Assembly (NCBI GenBank): GCA_019244165.1
Contig: JAFATA010000037.1
Span: 62,001 to 126,000 of the forward strand
Length of the DNA: 64,000 nt
Source: Pseudonocardiales bacterium
GTDB taxonomy: Bacteria; Actinomycetota; Actinomycetes; Mycobacteriales; Pseudonocardiaceae
Direction of reading: 5' to 3'
In this document: positions 7,880 through 17,038 of the stretch, in pieces
Position numbering within the stretch: the stretch's first letter is position 1
Layout of the letters: each line of letters starts with the position of its first letter
Made by a program: the position numbers and the translations under genes
Notes under the pieces: generated by a model
Database searches by the model: none
The model's input: only the letters and a program-made list of their open reading frames with translations
Told to the model about the DNA's origin: nothing

Positions 7880-9244
7880 GTGACGAGTCCCATGGCGTCG
7901 GCGGTGGTGCGCAGGCAGAGTCGTGATCACGCGGTGGTCCTCGGTGCGAGCATGGCCGGGTTGCTGGCGGCCCGGGTCTTGGCGGAGAGCTATCGCACGG
8001 TCACGGTGATCGATCGGGACGTCATGCCCGAGATTAGGACACATCGCCGTGGCGTGCCCCAGGGACGCCACATCCACATCCTGCACTCGCGCGGCCTCCA
8101 AGTGCTCAACGAGCTGTTTCCCGGGTTCACGGCCCAGGCCCTGCAGACCGGGGCCGAGCTCGGCGACACTTTGGGCAGCGTCCGCAGCGTGATGTCCGGG
8201 TATCGGCTGCGGCAAACCGACATCGGGCTGCCCATCCTGTTCGCCAGCCGGCCGCTGTTGGAAGGTCAGGTCCGCACCCGGGTACGGGCGCTGCCCGGCG
8301 TCACCCTCAAGCAGGGCACCGACATCGCCGGTCTGACGATGTCGGCTGACCGGCGCCGGGTCACCGGGGTGCAGTGCCACGGCAGCGGCCGGGCAGTCGC
8401 CGGGACACCGGAGACGATCGTGGCTGACCTGGTGGTGGACGCCACTGGCCGTGGTTCCCGGACGCCGGTCTGGCTGCCGGAATGGGGATACCAGCCGCCG
8501 GCCCGGGAGCGGCTGGAGATCGGGTTGGGCTATGCCACCAGGAGCTATCGGTTGCGTCCTGGTGCTCTCGGGTCGGACAAGGCGATTCTCATCACTGCCA
8601 CGCCGGATCACCCGCGGGTTGGCATGGTGGTCACCCTCGAAGGCGGTCGGCACATGGTCGGCCTCAGCGGCATCCTCGGTGACCACCCGCCCACCGACCC
8701 GGCGGGTTTCGAGGCCTTCGCCGCCAGCCTGGCCGTCACCGACGTCGCGGATGCGATCGCCGGGGCAGCGCCGCTGGATGACCCGGTCGCGTTCCGGTTC
8801 CCGGCCAGCGTGCGGCACCGCTATGAACGGCTGCGTCACCTCCCGGAGGGCCTGCTGGTCCTCGGCGACGCGCTCTGCTCGTTCAATCCCATCTACGGTC
8901 AGGGCATGACGGTAGCGGCCAACCAGGCCTTGGCGCTGCGCCGGTTGCTCACCTGCGGCAGGGACCCCGCGCCGCGAGAATACTTCCGGGCCATCGCCAC
9001 GGTGACCGACTCGCCATGGGACCTCGCGGTGGGCGCGGACCTGGCCTTCCCTGGAGTGCCCGGCACCCGCACCGCCAAGGTCCGGTTGGTCAACGCCTAC
9101 CTGCCCCGGCTGCACGCGGCGGCCGCCCACGACGTGACCCTGGGCGCTGCGTTTGTCCGGGTGGTCGGGCTGGTCGAGACGCCCCAGACGCTGCTACGCC
9201 CAGACCGCGTGCTGCGGGTGTGGTGGACCAACCGCCGCCGCTAG
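7880..9244 (+). CDS. FAD-dependent oxidoreductase (geranylgeranyl reductase/monooxygenase-like)
   Basis: The 454-residue protein begins with an FAD-binding Rossmann motif, VVLGASMAGLLAARVL, with the acidic end of the second strand in VIDRD. It continues with RRGVPQGRHIHILHSRG, VVDATGRGSRTP and the second FAD motif LLVLGDALCSFNPIYGQGM. These are hallmarks of class A flavoprotein monooxygenase/reductases. Substrate is not evident and there is no linked biosynthetic pathway. GTG at 7880 (GGAG four bases upstream) or ATG at 7892 could be the start. It converges on the CBS-domain gene. Confidence 0.88.
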   Translation: MTSPMASAVVRRQSRDHAVVLGASMAGLLAARVLAESYRTVTVIDRDVMPEIRTHRRGVPQGRHIHILHSRGLQVLNELFPGFTAQALQTGAELGDTLGSVRSVMSGYRLRQTDIGLPILFASRPLLEGQVRTRVRALPGVTLKQGTDIAGLTMSADRRRVTGVQCHGSGRAVAGTPETIVADLVVDATGRGSRTPVWLPEWGYQPPARERLEIGLGYATRSYRLRPGALGSDKAILITATPDHPRVGMVVTLEGGRHMVGLSGILGDHPPTDPAGFEAFAASLAVTDVADAIAGAAPLDDPVAFRFPASVRHRYERLRHLPEGLLVLGDALCSFNPIYGQGMTVAANQALALRRLLTCGRDPAPREYFRAIATVTDSPWDLAVGADLAFPGVPGTRTAKVRLVNAYLPRLHAAAAHDVTLGAAFVRVVGLVETPQTLLRPDRVLRVWWTNRRR

Positions 9245-9261
9245 CCCCGCGATCAATGAGG

Positions 9262-9705
9262 TCATCCGCGCGCGATGTAGAGATCCCGGAGCAGGTTGGT
9301 CTCCAGTTCCATGTCCGCGATCCGGGCCCTGACCACGTCGCCAATGCTGACCAGGCCGGCCAGCTTACCCCGGTCCACTACGGGCAGGTGACGGTAACGG
9401 GAAGCCGTCATCTGCTGCATCAGCCGCGTAATGCTGTCCCCCGAGGAGCAGACCGGGACGTTGCGCGACATCACCTTGGTGACCTGCATGGTCAGCAGCT
9501 TGGCGCCATACTTGCCGAAACCGCGGATGATGTCCCGCTCGGTGAGTGTTCCCACGAACGGTTGCTGTCCGTCGTTGTCGCGGACGACCAGTGCCCCGAT
9601 CTGAGGAGGGCCGTTCAGCCGGCTTATCGCCTCAGCGATGCTGGCATCGGTCTCGATGGTCTTGACCGATCGGCCCTTCGACTTCAGGATCTCTTCGACC
9701 TTCAT
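9262..9705 (-). CDS. tandem CBS-domain protein
   Basis: The 147-residue cytosolic protein has two CBS modules, about residues 8-65 and 75-135. Signature segments are VGTLTERDIIRGF in the first and YRHLPVVDRGKLAGLVSIGDVV in the second. Stand-alone CBS pairs usually bind adenine nucleotides or similar ligands. The frame extends upstream to 9927, but the ATG at 9705 has an excellent GGGAGGGG site and matches the family N-terminus (KVEEILKSKG), so the longer form is rejected. Confidence 0.9.
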   Translation of the reverse strand: MKVEEILKSKGRSVKTIETDASIAEAISRLNGPPQIGALVVRDNDGQQPFVGTLTERDIIRGFGKYGAKLLTMQVTKVMSRNVPVCSSGDSITRLMQQMTASRYRHLPVVDRGKLAGLVSIGDVVRARIADMELETNLLRDLYIARG

Positions 9706-10036
9706 CAGCCCCTCCCGATGGCGCGGGTACTTCCATAATCCTCCGGGATGGGTGCTCCCACCAAGGAATTTACTGAGCAACCCTGTGATGCGGACCTCAG
9801 GAGCCACCCGCGGTCCAGCTGATCGACCGAACCTCGGAGCGGGAACAGGATCCTGGGAGGGCCATTTATCCAGATATGTCGCACAATGAGAGCTATAGGT
9901 AGCACGATAGGAGCAATATGTCGCCACGATAGGGGTAAGCTCACGGCAGGCTCACGGAGGCCCGAGGTTCGATCAGGTGCCGGAGGCCCGCTGGATGGAC
10001 TCCGCGCCTTCCACGCGGTCGGGGTTGTGGTGGGCG

Positions 10037-11353
10037 TCAGTGTGTGGCGATCTGTCGAGCCTTGCGGGCTAGCTCCCGGGTGTCGGTGCCGGGTCGGGCT
10101 GCCAACGCGGCGGCCAGGGGCACCAGCCGTTCCCGTCGCACCCTGGTGGAGCGCAGGGTGCGGACCGCCTCGATGGCGTGGTGAGCCAGGGTCAACCCCT
10201 GGGGTTCCCCGGCCCGGACGTGCACCTCGGCGCGCAGCAGTTCGGCCTGGGTACGGCCCCGGCGGTGGTTCTCGCCGTAGCTGCGCAGCGCGCTCGTGAC
10301 GGAGCGCTCAGCGGCCTCCAGTCGGCCTAGATCCAGGTGAACCGCCGCAGTCCACGAATCCCCCGCCGCGCACGCGAAGGCATCGCGGGACTCCCGCCCC
10401 TCGTGCGCCTCGGCGAGGCACCAGGTGGCCTCCTCGGGGGCCTTCATGAGTGCCCAGGCGGTCGCGGAATGGAAGTTCAGGCACGCGGCGAGGGTCGGCA
10501 GCCGGGGATCCTCGGCGCGGGAGGCCGCCGTGGAGCGGCCGAGGCGGAATCCACTGAGCCCCAGATGCCCCAGCTGGAACAGCTTCAGCGCGTCGTTGGG
10601 GTGCCCACTGCGGACCAAGGTGAACCCGGAACTCCAGGCGGCGTTGGTGACCCCGTAGGTGTCCTCGAACTCACCGGCGAGGGACAGTGCCCGGGTGAAG
10701 AACGCGCTCCCGTCCAGCCCCTCATCGTTGCAGGCCCACCCCGCCTCGGTGTACAGCTCGGCCAGCGCGGCGGCCAGCGCTGCCGTGACCTCCTCGGTCG
10801 CGGGCACCCCCAGCCACGGCGTGTACGTCGCCACGGCGCCACGGAACATGCCAGCCTGCCCGCCGTAGTACCGCGCCACCCCCCGCAGCTGCTTGGTCAC
10901 CGCGCGCACGGCATGCACATCGGAGATCCCCAGTCGTGAGGGCAGCGGCTGGCCGGTAGGTAGGGCCAGCGTGAGCGGTTTACCCAGACCCAACGCCTGG
11001 CCCACGGCTGCCGTCGTCGCGGTGGCGATCAAGGCGCGGCGTTTCACGGCCTCGTCTACCTCTTCCTCGGCCGGCGATTCCTCCGGTTGCTCTTCACCGT
11101 AGCTCACACCCAGCCATGCCCGGGGGATACCGAGTCCGTCGGCGATGCGTTCCAGGACCCACACGTTGCTCACCTGCCGGCCCCTGCCCATGATCTCGCT
11201 GACCTCGGACTGGGACTGGCCGGTCCGCTGCGCGATGTGGCGCTGGCTGATGCCCAGGCGCCGCAGGTGGCGATACACCGTGCCGATATCCCGAGCAGTC
11301 AGGGCGGCACGCATCTCGTCACCCTCGAACAGCGCGCGATCCAGGGAATCCAC
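10037..11353 (-). CDS. XRE-family regulator with TPR-like domain (paralogue 1)
   Basis: This 438-residue protein has an N-terminal helix-turn-helix (RRLGISQRHIAQRTGQSQSE) followed by a helical, TPR-like C-terminal region of about 350 residues, as in the large actinobacterial XRE-TPR family. It is a close paralogue of the genes at 17002 and 25945. Aligning the three gives a common GTG-GAY start after a GAGAGGT- or AAAGGTG-type site, here at 11353; a longer frame to 11446 is rejected because the GTA at position 11365 cannot start. A 22-bp palindrome with a TACCCT box lies upstream. Likely autoregulated; targets unknown. Confidence 0.88.
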   Translation of the reverse strand: MDSLDRALFEGDEMRAALTARDIGTVYRHLRRLGISQRHIAQRTGQSQSEVSEIMGRGRQVSNVWVLERIADGLGIPRAWLGVSYGEEQPEESPAEEEVDEAVKRRALIATATTAAVGQALGLGKPLTLALPTGQPLPSRLGISDVHAVRAVTKQLRGVARYYGGQAGMFRGAVATYTPWLGVPATEEVTAALAAALAELYTEAGWACNDEGLDGSAFFTRALSLAGEFEDTYGVTNAAWSSGFTLVRSGHPNDALKLFQLGHLGLSGFRLGRSTAASRAEDPRLPTLAACLNFHSATAWALMKAPEEATWCLAEAHEGRESRDAFACAAGDSWTAAVHLDLGRLEAAERSVTSALRSYGENHRRGRTQAELLRAEVHVRAGEPQGLTLAHHAIEAVRTLRSTRVRRERLVPLAAALAARPGTDTRELARKARQIATH

Positions 11354-11436
11354 TGGTGTGATTACCTCTCGGTCAACGAGACGGGATCTCCGCAGGCCGG
11401 CAGCAGCTGACCGATCGGCGGCCTGACGAGGGTAGC

Positions 11437-11458
11437 TGAGACCCACCTCAGGGTCTCA
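11437..11458. promoter_or_regulatory. palindromic operator upstream of XRE paralogue 1
   Basis: A perfect inverted repeat with arms TGAGACCC and GGGTCTCA around a six-base spacer. Immediately on the gene side is AGCTACCCT, where TACCCT fits an actinobacterial -10 box reading toward the XRE gene. About 85 bp around this promoter are nearly identical before paralogue 2, although there the distal palindrome arm is degraded. Confidence 0.5.
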
Positions 11459-11466
11459 CCCCGAGG

Positions 11467-11883
11467 TCAGGGGCACGTTCCGCTAGCCGGGGGCAAGATC
11501 TCAAACAGGTGGTTCAGTCCGGTTATTTCCAGCGGGCGAGCCACCGCGCGTCGGTTCGTGCCGCTGAGCTGCAGTGTGGTGCCCTGCTGGGCGGCGATGT
11601 CCCTGGCACTGAGCAACACCGATAGTCCGGTCGCGCCGAGGAACGAGACGCGACTGAGATCGATGATCAGGCGCTGAGGTCGGGTGGCGAGGAGTTTGCT
11701 GAAGTGGTCGCGAAGTGGTAACTCGGTGAGCATGTCCACCTCCCCGGCCACGTGGATGACCATGACTGCGGGGTCAGGCTGCTGTACGATCACCGAGAAG
11801 AGCCCCGTGCCGTCTACGTAGTCAAGGGGCTCGATGCCTGGCATAGAGTAATCGTCCGGCTGATATGCTTCTTTAGCGGCCAT
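11467..11883 (-). CDS. STAS-domain anti-sigma factor antagonist-like protein
   Basis: A 138-residue protein with a STAS domain (about residues 35-135): VMVIHVAGEVDMLTELPLRD, then RLIIDLSRVSFLGATGLSVLL and a C-terminal helix with VARPLEITGLNHLF. Such proteins bind and release anti-sigma kinases in partner switching. The usual phosphorylated serine of the D-S-S-G motif is replaced (GATG), so a threonine may be the phosphosite. ATG at 11883 is chosen over a start at 11985 because GAGGAGG lies six bases upstream. It heads the signalling island that continues to 16959. Confidence 0.88.
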   Translation of the reverse strand: MAAKEAYQPDDYSMPGIEPLDYVDGTGLFSVIVQQPDPAVMVIHVAGEVDMLTELPLRDHFSKLLATRPQRLIIDLSRVSFLGATGLSVLLSARDIAAQQGTTLQLSGTNRRAVARPLEITGLNHLFEILPPASGTCP

Positions 11884-12220
11884 GGAAGCCTCCTCGTTGA
11901 GACGGCACGCGAGAGCCCCGGCGGTGGACTCGTCCAGTCTCGCACTCTCCGGGTCAATGACGAAGCGAAGCACCCACTTGAGCACCGTAGGCTCGTCATC
12001 ACTTCCGACACGTGCGCATCATGTCATCGAACTCAGCCTTGACAATTGCATAACAGTGGCACGTTGCCTGCTCCAGGCCCGGCCGGTTGCTGATCGTGAT
12101 GACGCCACGGTTGTATCGGATGAGGCCCTGGGATTGCAGCCGCCGCGCGGTTTCCGAGACGGTGGGGCGCGCGGAGGTCGCAACCGAGCCGCAGCTATGT
12201 CCGGCACCTGACACACCCGC

Positions 12221-12226
12221 TACCCT
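12221..12226 (+). promoter_or_regulatory. -10 box for a leaderless CheB-like transcript
   Basis: TACCCT is followed by exactly seven bases and then GTG at 12234, so transcription should start at or next to the start codon. This fixes the otherwise unclear start of the gene. Confidence 0.45.
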
Positions 12227-12233
12227 GGGAGAT

Positions 12234-12878
12234 GTGTCTGCGACCGGACAGGGCACGCGTTCGCTCCGCTTCGAGCTGGTCGTCATCGTCGCCTCGCTCG
12301 GCGGGTTGGAGGCAGTCTCCGCGGTGCTGGCGGGACTGCCGGGGTCGTTTCCCGTCCCGCTGCTGGTGGTGCAGCATAGCCGCCGCACCCAGAACCCCGA
12401 TCGCCTGTCCTGGTTGCTGGGCAGGCGCACCACGCTGCCGGTCCAGACCGCCCAGCAAGGCCTGTGGATCGGCGCGCCCGGCGTCACCGTGATCCCCGGC
12501 GGGTCCACCGCGACCCTCGGTGAGGCGCGCCGGCTGCACCTCACCGACGTCGACGGTCTCGGTGGTGGTGACGCCTTGCTCAGCAGCGCCGCCGCAGCCG
12601 CCGGCTCGGCTGTGATCGGCATCGTGCTCACCGGCATGCTGCGTGACGGCACCGAGGGGGTCCGAGCCATCAAGCGCCACGGTGGTCGCGTCCTCGCGCA
12701 AGATCCCGCCACCGCCCGCGCCCGCGGCATGCCCTCCAGTGCCATCGCCACCGGCTGCGTCGACTTCGTTCTCCCGCCGCACCGGATCGCGCCGGCCCTC
12801 GTCACCCTGATCATGGCACCCGGCGGGGCAGATCTGTTCAGCGTGCCCACACTACCGTGGGCCAGACTCCACGCGTAA
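12234..12878 (+). CDS. CheB-type methylesterase domain protein (no receiver)
   Basis: About 214 residues forming only the CheB catalytic domain. The Ser-His-Asp triad is recognisable: S in VVIVASLGGLEAV, H in LLVVQHSRR, D in TGMLRDGTEGV. There is no response-regulator receiver domain, so it is unlikely to be an ordinary chemotaxis CheB. GTG at 12234 is favoured by the -10 box; the frame is open further upstream to 12087. It converges on the CheR-PAS gene, 13 bases apart. A second CheB-like protein lies at 14896-16017. Its substrate is presumably a methylated glutamate on an unknown protein. Confidence 0.85.
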   Translation: MSATGQGTRSLRFELVVIVASLGGLEAVSAVLAGLPGSFPVPLLVVQHSRRTQNPDRLSWLLGRRTTLPVQTAQQGLWIGAPGVTVIPGGSTATLGEARRLHLTDVDGLGGGDALLSSAAAAAGSAVIGIVLTGMLRDGTEGVRAIKRHGGRVLAQDPATARARGMPSSAIATGCVDFVLPPHRIAPALVTLIMAPGGADLFSVPTLPWARLHA

Positions 12879-12891
12879 CGCAGCGAGCCGA

Positions 12892-14865
12892 TCAGTCGGT
12901 CGTCGTGGTGTCTCCGCCGGCATTGAGCCCGGCCTCGAGCCCGGCCTCGAGCCCGGAATCGAGCGCTGACGGGGAAGGCTGCCCGTCCTGCTGCTCGGTC
13001 AGCTCGGGGCCGGTGCCATCAGGTGGTGCGCTGCTGTCCTGCTCCATGAGCAGGATGGCTCCATGGGCCGAGCCATCGGCGCCGTTGAGGGGACTGCCCG
13101 CCACGCGCACCAGGATCAGGCGGCCGCGCCGGTTGATCGCGGACAGCACCATCTCATGGGGGCCGGTTACCCCCGCGAGCGTACGGCGGATCAAGGGTCG
13201 CAGTTGCTGGGTCGGCAACCCGATGTCCAGATTGAGGAAGTGCTGACCGACGATCTCGTCCTGCCGCAGTCCCCACAGGTCCTCGGCGCGCCGGTTCCAC
13301 ACGAGAACGCGCATGTCCGTATCCAGCACCGCCACCCCGGCGCGCAGGCCGGTCAGTATTGTTTCCAGGAACTGTTTGGCTTGGTTGAGGTCACTGGTTC
13401 GGTCGCGTAGCTCGTCGTTGATGGCTTGGAGCTCGTCGTTGGTGGACTGGAGTTCCTCGTTCATGGTCTCCAGTTCTTCGTTGGTCGACTGGAGTTCCTC
13501 GTTGGTGGTTTCCAGTTCCTCGACGGTGGACTGGAGCTCCTCGTTCATCGTCTCCAGTTCTTCGTTAGTGGACTGCAGCTCCTCGTAAGCCGTTTCCAGT
13601 TGACGGTTGGTTTGCTGCAACTCTTCACGCAGCCGGCGTGGTTCGGTGACGTCATGAAAGCTCAGGATCACGCCGAGCAGGCCAGCGTCGGAGTCGGCGA
13701 GCGGGCTGATCTCAATGTCGAGGCACAGCGTCTCGCTACCGCGTACGTATTCGATGTCAGCGACCCGCACCATGCGTCGCTCGGCATGGGCCTGCTCGAT
13801 GTAGCGGCGCAGTTCCACCGGGCGGTAGGACAACACGACGTCGCTGAACGGCCGGCCCACGTCGCGGCTGGACACCCCGAACAGCGCCTCGGCCTGCCGG
13901 TTGCACAGCGCGATCAAACCGTCCGCGGTGACGACGACCTGGGCCAGCGGGCTGGCCAGCAGTGCTGCGTGGTGCAGGAGCTCCAGGCCACCCATCGGGG
14001 GCCTGGCGTGCGGCAGCGGTGCCTCGGCCAGGAACGCGCCGTTCAGCGGTAATGGACGCGGCACCTTGCGGAACACCCGGCGCTTGAGGTCAATCGGCTG
14101 GAACATCTCGGCGTGCGAGAGCAGCATCTCAGCCTTACCCAAAAACAGCACCCCGGTCGGCGCCAGCGCGAAGTGCAGCCGGGACAGGATGCGCGACTGG
14201 ATCTCGGCGTTGAAGTACATCAACGCGTTGCGGCACACCAAGAGATCGATCTTGGAGATCGGCGCGTCTTGCACGAGGTCATTGCGCCCGAAGATGACCG
14301 AACGGCGCAGGTCCTTGTGGAAGGAGAACCGGCTGCCAACCTGATCGAAGTAGCGTTCCAGGAGTGCCGCGGGCACGGCGCGGACCTGCTGTTCGTCGTA
14401 GGTTGCGTGCCGGGCGTGGGTGAGGCCGTCCTCGTCCACGTCGGTGGCGTAAATCTTGACGCGCTGTCGGAACTCGTCCATGCCGAGTGCCTCAGCCAGG
14501 ATCATGGCCAGCGTGTAAGCCTCCTCACCGGAGGCGCAGCCCGCGCTCCACACCCGTAACACCTCATCCGGAGCTTTGGCTGCCAGCATTGCGGGTATGA
14601 TCTCCGCACGCAGGTACTCCCACGCCTCGGCGTCCCGAAAGAAGCCTGTCACGTTGATGAGAATCGTGTTGAACAACGCGGTGAACTCCTCGGTGTGCAC
14701 CTCCAGGTAGTCCAGGTACTCGGCGTAGTCGCTGACTCCGACCTGGGCCATGCGGCGGTTCACCCGCCGGGTCAGGCTGGAGCGCTTGTAGCCGGTGAAG
14801 TCAAAACCACGGTGCTCTTTGAGATGCAACAACAGCGTCTCGAATGACGCATCGAGCTGCGACAC
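12892..14865 (-). CDS. CheR methyltransferase-coiled coil-PAS fusion protein
   Basis: The protein has about 657 residues. The N-terminal CheR all-alpha domain (RGFDFTGYKRSSLTRRVNRR) is followed by the SAM-binding methyltransferase domain (VWSAGCASGEEAYTLAMIL, IYATDVDEDGL, LLVCRNALMYF). Next is a PAS region, a long heptad-like coiled coil built from repeated E-E-L-[QE]-[ST]-x-N units (residues about 430-515), and a second PAS domain (GVAVLDTDMRVLVWNRRAEDLWG). GTG at 14865 has GGAGG six to seven bases upstream. No kinase domain follows. CheB/CheR/PAS proteins outside chemotaxis act in sensory phosphorelays or methylation switches. Confidence 0.93.
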   Translation of the reverse strand: MSQLDASFETLLLHLKEHRGFDFTGYKRSSLTRRVNRRMAQVGVSDYAEYLDYLEVHTEEFTALFNTILINVTGFFRDAEAWEYLRAEIIPAMLAAKAPDEVLRVWSAGCASGEEAYTLAMILAEALGMDEFRQRVKIYATDVDEDGLTHARHATYDEQQVRAVPAALLERYFDQVGSRFSFHKDLRRSVIFGRNDLVQDAPISKIDLLVCRNALMYFNAEIQSRILSRLHFALAPTGVLFLGKAEMLLSHAEMFQPIDLKRRVFRKVPRPLPLNGAFLAEAPLPHARPPMGGLELLHHAALLASPLAQVVVTADGLIALCNRQAEALFGVSSRDVGRPFSDVVLSYRPVELRRYIEQAHAERRMVRVADIEYVRGSETLCLDIEISPLADSDAGLLGVILSFHDVTEPRRLREELQQTNRQLETAYEELQSTNEELETMNEELQSTVEELETTNEELQSTNEELETMNEELQSTNDELQAINDELRDRTSDLNQAKQFLETILTGLRAGVAVLDTDMRVLVWNRRAEDLWGLRQDEIVGQHFLNLDIGLPTQQLRPLIRRTLAGVTGPHEMVLSAINRRGRLILVRVAGSPLNGADGSAHGAILLMEQDSSAPPDGTGPELTEQQDGQPSPSALDSGLEAGLEAGLNAGGDTTTTD

Positions 14866-14895
14866 GTCTCGCCTCCACAGCAACGGGGATTCCTG

Positions 14896-16017
14896 TTATG
14901 ACTCATCTGCGTCTGATCCATCGGGGGCTGGCGCGTGCAGTGTGGGGCTAATCTGATTGATCAGCTTACGCAACCGCGTTGCCTCAGCCTTGCTGGCTTC
15001 ATACCGTTGCCGGTAAATGGCGGCGGCGCGGCGCCGCTCGTGTTGTTCGGCGACCTCGGCCAGCCGAAGGCTGAGGGCCGCGTTTTCCTCGAGGGTCCGC
15101 AACGCCGTCCACAGCGCCTGGTCCACCACGACGGCCTGCTCGTCGCTCAAGCTTCCCGGTGACCACGCGTGGCCGACCCGACAGCGATAGCGTGGCGCTG
15201 GTTCCCCGTCCAGCTCGAACAGCACGCCTTGGCAGCTCGGGCAGGAAAGCCCGGACGGTCGCGCCGAGGGCACCGCCTCGCTGGTCATCGCCCTCAGCGC
15301 GGCGGTCTCGTCCTCAGCGGCAAGCTGGGGATCCGGGTGGGGCAGCGGCAGCGGCGGCGCGCCCTCACCCACCAGCTCCCCGAGCAGCGCCCCGATCTTC
15401 GCGGCCGGCAGCACGTGGGCGCTGGCGCTATGTTCCAGCGCGTTTGCTGGCATCGACCGATGCAGTGCCTCGTCGGGATCCTGCACAACCGCCTGCCCAC
15501 CCCGTTCGACAATCACTGTCAGTCCTGCGGCGCCGTCGTCTCGTGAGCCCGACAGCACAACCCCGATCGCGCCGGGGCCGAAGGCTACCGCAGCGGAGCG
15601 AAACAGCGGATCGATCGCCGGCCGGTGCCCGTTCTCGGTGGGACCGACCGACAACTCCAGGTGTCCGTTGCGGATCAGTAGGTGATAGCCGGCCGGCGCC
15701 ACGTAAATCGTGCCCGGCCGCGCCGGCATGCCATGCCTGGCTGCCACCGCCGGGAGCGGCCCGGAACGGTCCAAGATGCCCGGCAGCGCGCTGGGCGCAT
15801 GCCGGGGAATGTGCAACACCACCAGCACGGCCGCCGGCAGCTCGGGAGGTAACCCCGCGACAACCGCCCGCAGCGCTTCGACGCCACCAGCGGAGGCGCC
15901 GATCGCGATCACGCCAGCTCCCCGCTGCGCGGGCGGAGCCGAGGGCTCGCCGCCTGCTCCCGCTGCTCCCGCCTCCGACCGACGATGCTCTCGCGCGAAA
16001 TCCGGTGACCGAGTCAT
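14896..16017 (-). CDS. CheB-type methylesterase with C-terminal zinc-ribbon/helical extension
   Basis: About 373 residues. The catalytic domain has S in VIAIGASAGGVEALRAV, H in VVLHIPRHAPS and D in VLSGSRDDGAAG. The C-terminal part has four cysteine/histidine positions (LSCPSCQG and YRCRVGHAW) that look like a metal-binding ribbon, then a helical tail, an arrangement common in non-chemotactic CheB proteins. No receiver domain. ATG at 16017 is used; the frame is open to 16245 without a better site. It is encoded 30 bases upstream of the CheR-PAS fusion, on the same strand, so both are likely co-expressed and opposing. Confidence 0.9.
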   Translation of the reverse strand: MTRSPDFAREHRRSEAGAAGAGGEPSAPPAQRGAGVIAIGASAGGVEALRAVVAGLPPELPAAVLVVLHIPRHAPSALPGILDRSGPLPAVAARHGMPARPGTIYVAPAGYHLLIRNGHLELSVGPTENGHRPAIDPLFRSAAVAFGPGAIGVVLSGSRDDGAAGLTVIVERGGQAVVQDPDEALHRSMPANALEHSASAHVLPAAKIGALLGELVGEGAPPLPLPHPDPQLAAEDETAALRAMTSEAVPSARPSGLSCPSCQGVLFELDGEPAPRYRCRVGHAWSPGSLSDEQAVVVDQALWTALRTLEENAALSLRLAEVAEQHERRRAAAIYRQRYEASKAEATRLRKLINQISPTLHAPAPDGSDADES

Positions 16018-16215
16018 TCGCTTTCCCGCCTGCTCGATGGCTGCGGCCCCGATGGTCGCTGTCGCCAGCATGGCCTTTGCGGCGTCCAGACACCAGCCAA
16101 TGCCCTGGTGAGTCAGCATCGGTGGGCGGATCGCCAGGCGCTCAGCACAGGCCGACTTCCCCGGCATGTGCTTGACTGGCCGTACCACAGTCATGTCGAC
16201 GACACGGGTGGAGCG

Positions 16216-16959
16216 ATGCGCGACGATCTCATGGTCGCCGTTCACGAAGAACTCGACTACGCGGTGCTCCGACTCAGGGGCTGTCTCTCGCTGCGAAGCG
16301 TGCCCCGGGTCCGCGAAGCAGCCCTCAAACTGCTGCAGAGCAAAGGCCGCGTTCTGATCGACCTCTCCCGGCTGCGTTCACGTCAAACGATCTTCGTCAC
16401 CGTGTTTCCTGCCGTCCTGGCTATTGCCGGCGGTTGGCCCTCGGCGCGTCTGGTCCTTTTCGGTGCCGACGCCACGTTGGGCGCGACGCTTCTCTCCACC
16501 CGAGTGCTCGAGACCGTGCCCTTGGCCACCGACCTCCCCGCGGCCCGGGTGCTGTTGGACCAGCGGCCCTCCTACGTCCGACGCCACCGCGACCTGGCCA
16601 TGCACAACGCCGCTCCGGCAGTTGCGAGGCGGTTTGTGCGCGAGGCCTGCGCCGCCTGGTCGGTCCCTCAAGCCGTCCAGGAAATCGCCGAGCTCCTGGC
16701 CACCGAGCTGGTGAGCAATGCTGTCGAACATGCCCGCAGCCCCAGCCGGCTCACCCTCACCTGCACTAAATCAACGCTGCGCGTCTCGGTCCACGACTAC
16801 CTCTCGGCGCCCGTCCCGCGGCCAGCACCGAGAGACATTGGCGCGCCTCGTGGCCGCGGGCTGCATCTGGTAGCCGCGTTAGCCCAGGGCTGGGGGGTGG
16901 ACCAGCATCCAGACGGCAAGACGGTGTGGGCCAGCCTGCTACTCCACCCGCACGACTAG
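16216..16959 (+). CDS. STAS-like domain fused to an anti-sigma-type HATPase
   Basis: The 247-residue protein has an N-terminal STAS-like half (LDYAVLRLRGCLSLRSVPRV, VLIDLSRLRS) and a C-terminal GHKL ATPase of the RsbW/SpoIIAB kind: N box ELLATELVSNAVEHA, then VSVHDYLSAPV and a glycine-rich GRGLHLVAALAQGWG. The first glycine box lacks the usual D-x-G-x-G. Such a fusion joins a switch partner to its kinase in one chain. ATG at 16216 follows GGTGGAG. It diverges from the CheB/CheR genes and faces XRE paralogue 2. Likely part of the same methylation/partner-switch island. Confidence 0.85.
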   Translation: MRDDLMVAVHEELDYAVLRLRGCLSLRSVPRVREAALKLLQSKGRVLIDLSRLRSRQTIFVTVFPAVLAIAGGWPSARLVLFGADATLGATLLSTRVLETVPLATDLPAARVLLDQRPSYVRRHRDLAMHNAAPAVARRFVREACAAWSVPQAVQEIAELLATELVSNAVEHARSPSRLTLTCTKSTLRVSVHDYLSAPVPRPAPRDIGAPRGRGLHLVAALAQGWGVDQHPDGKTVWASLLLHPHD

Positions 16960-16973
16960 TCATGCAGACCCGA

Positions 16974-17038
16974 AGCCGTGAACTCGACGTCCCGACATTT
17001 TTTAGCCCTCCGACGTCGGTGACGTCGAGTTCACGGCT
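16974..17038. repeat. long perfect hairpin inserted at the XRE paralogue 2 3' end
   Basis: Arms of 18 bases (16974-16991 and 17021-17038; AGCCGTGAACTCGACGTC and its complement) are perfect. The sequence lies between two convergent genes and could terminate both. It also supplies the last ~11 codons of XRE paralogue 2 (AVNSTSPTSEG), which the two sister genes lack, so it appears to be inserted. It shares GTGAACTCGAC with the hairpin at 19516-19575. Confidence 0.7.

Noticed and set aside
7853-9130. Long minus-strand ORF opposite the FAD oxidoreductase
   Set aside because: Shadow of the plus-strand gene, with Gly/Arg/Pro-rich translation and no domain.
13390-13620. Short direct repeats (GAGTTCCTCGTT-like)
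   Set aside because: They encode the E-E-L-[QE]-[ST] coiled coil of the CheR-PAS protein and are common in this family.
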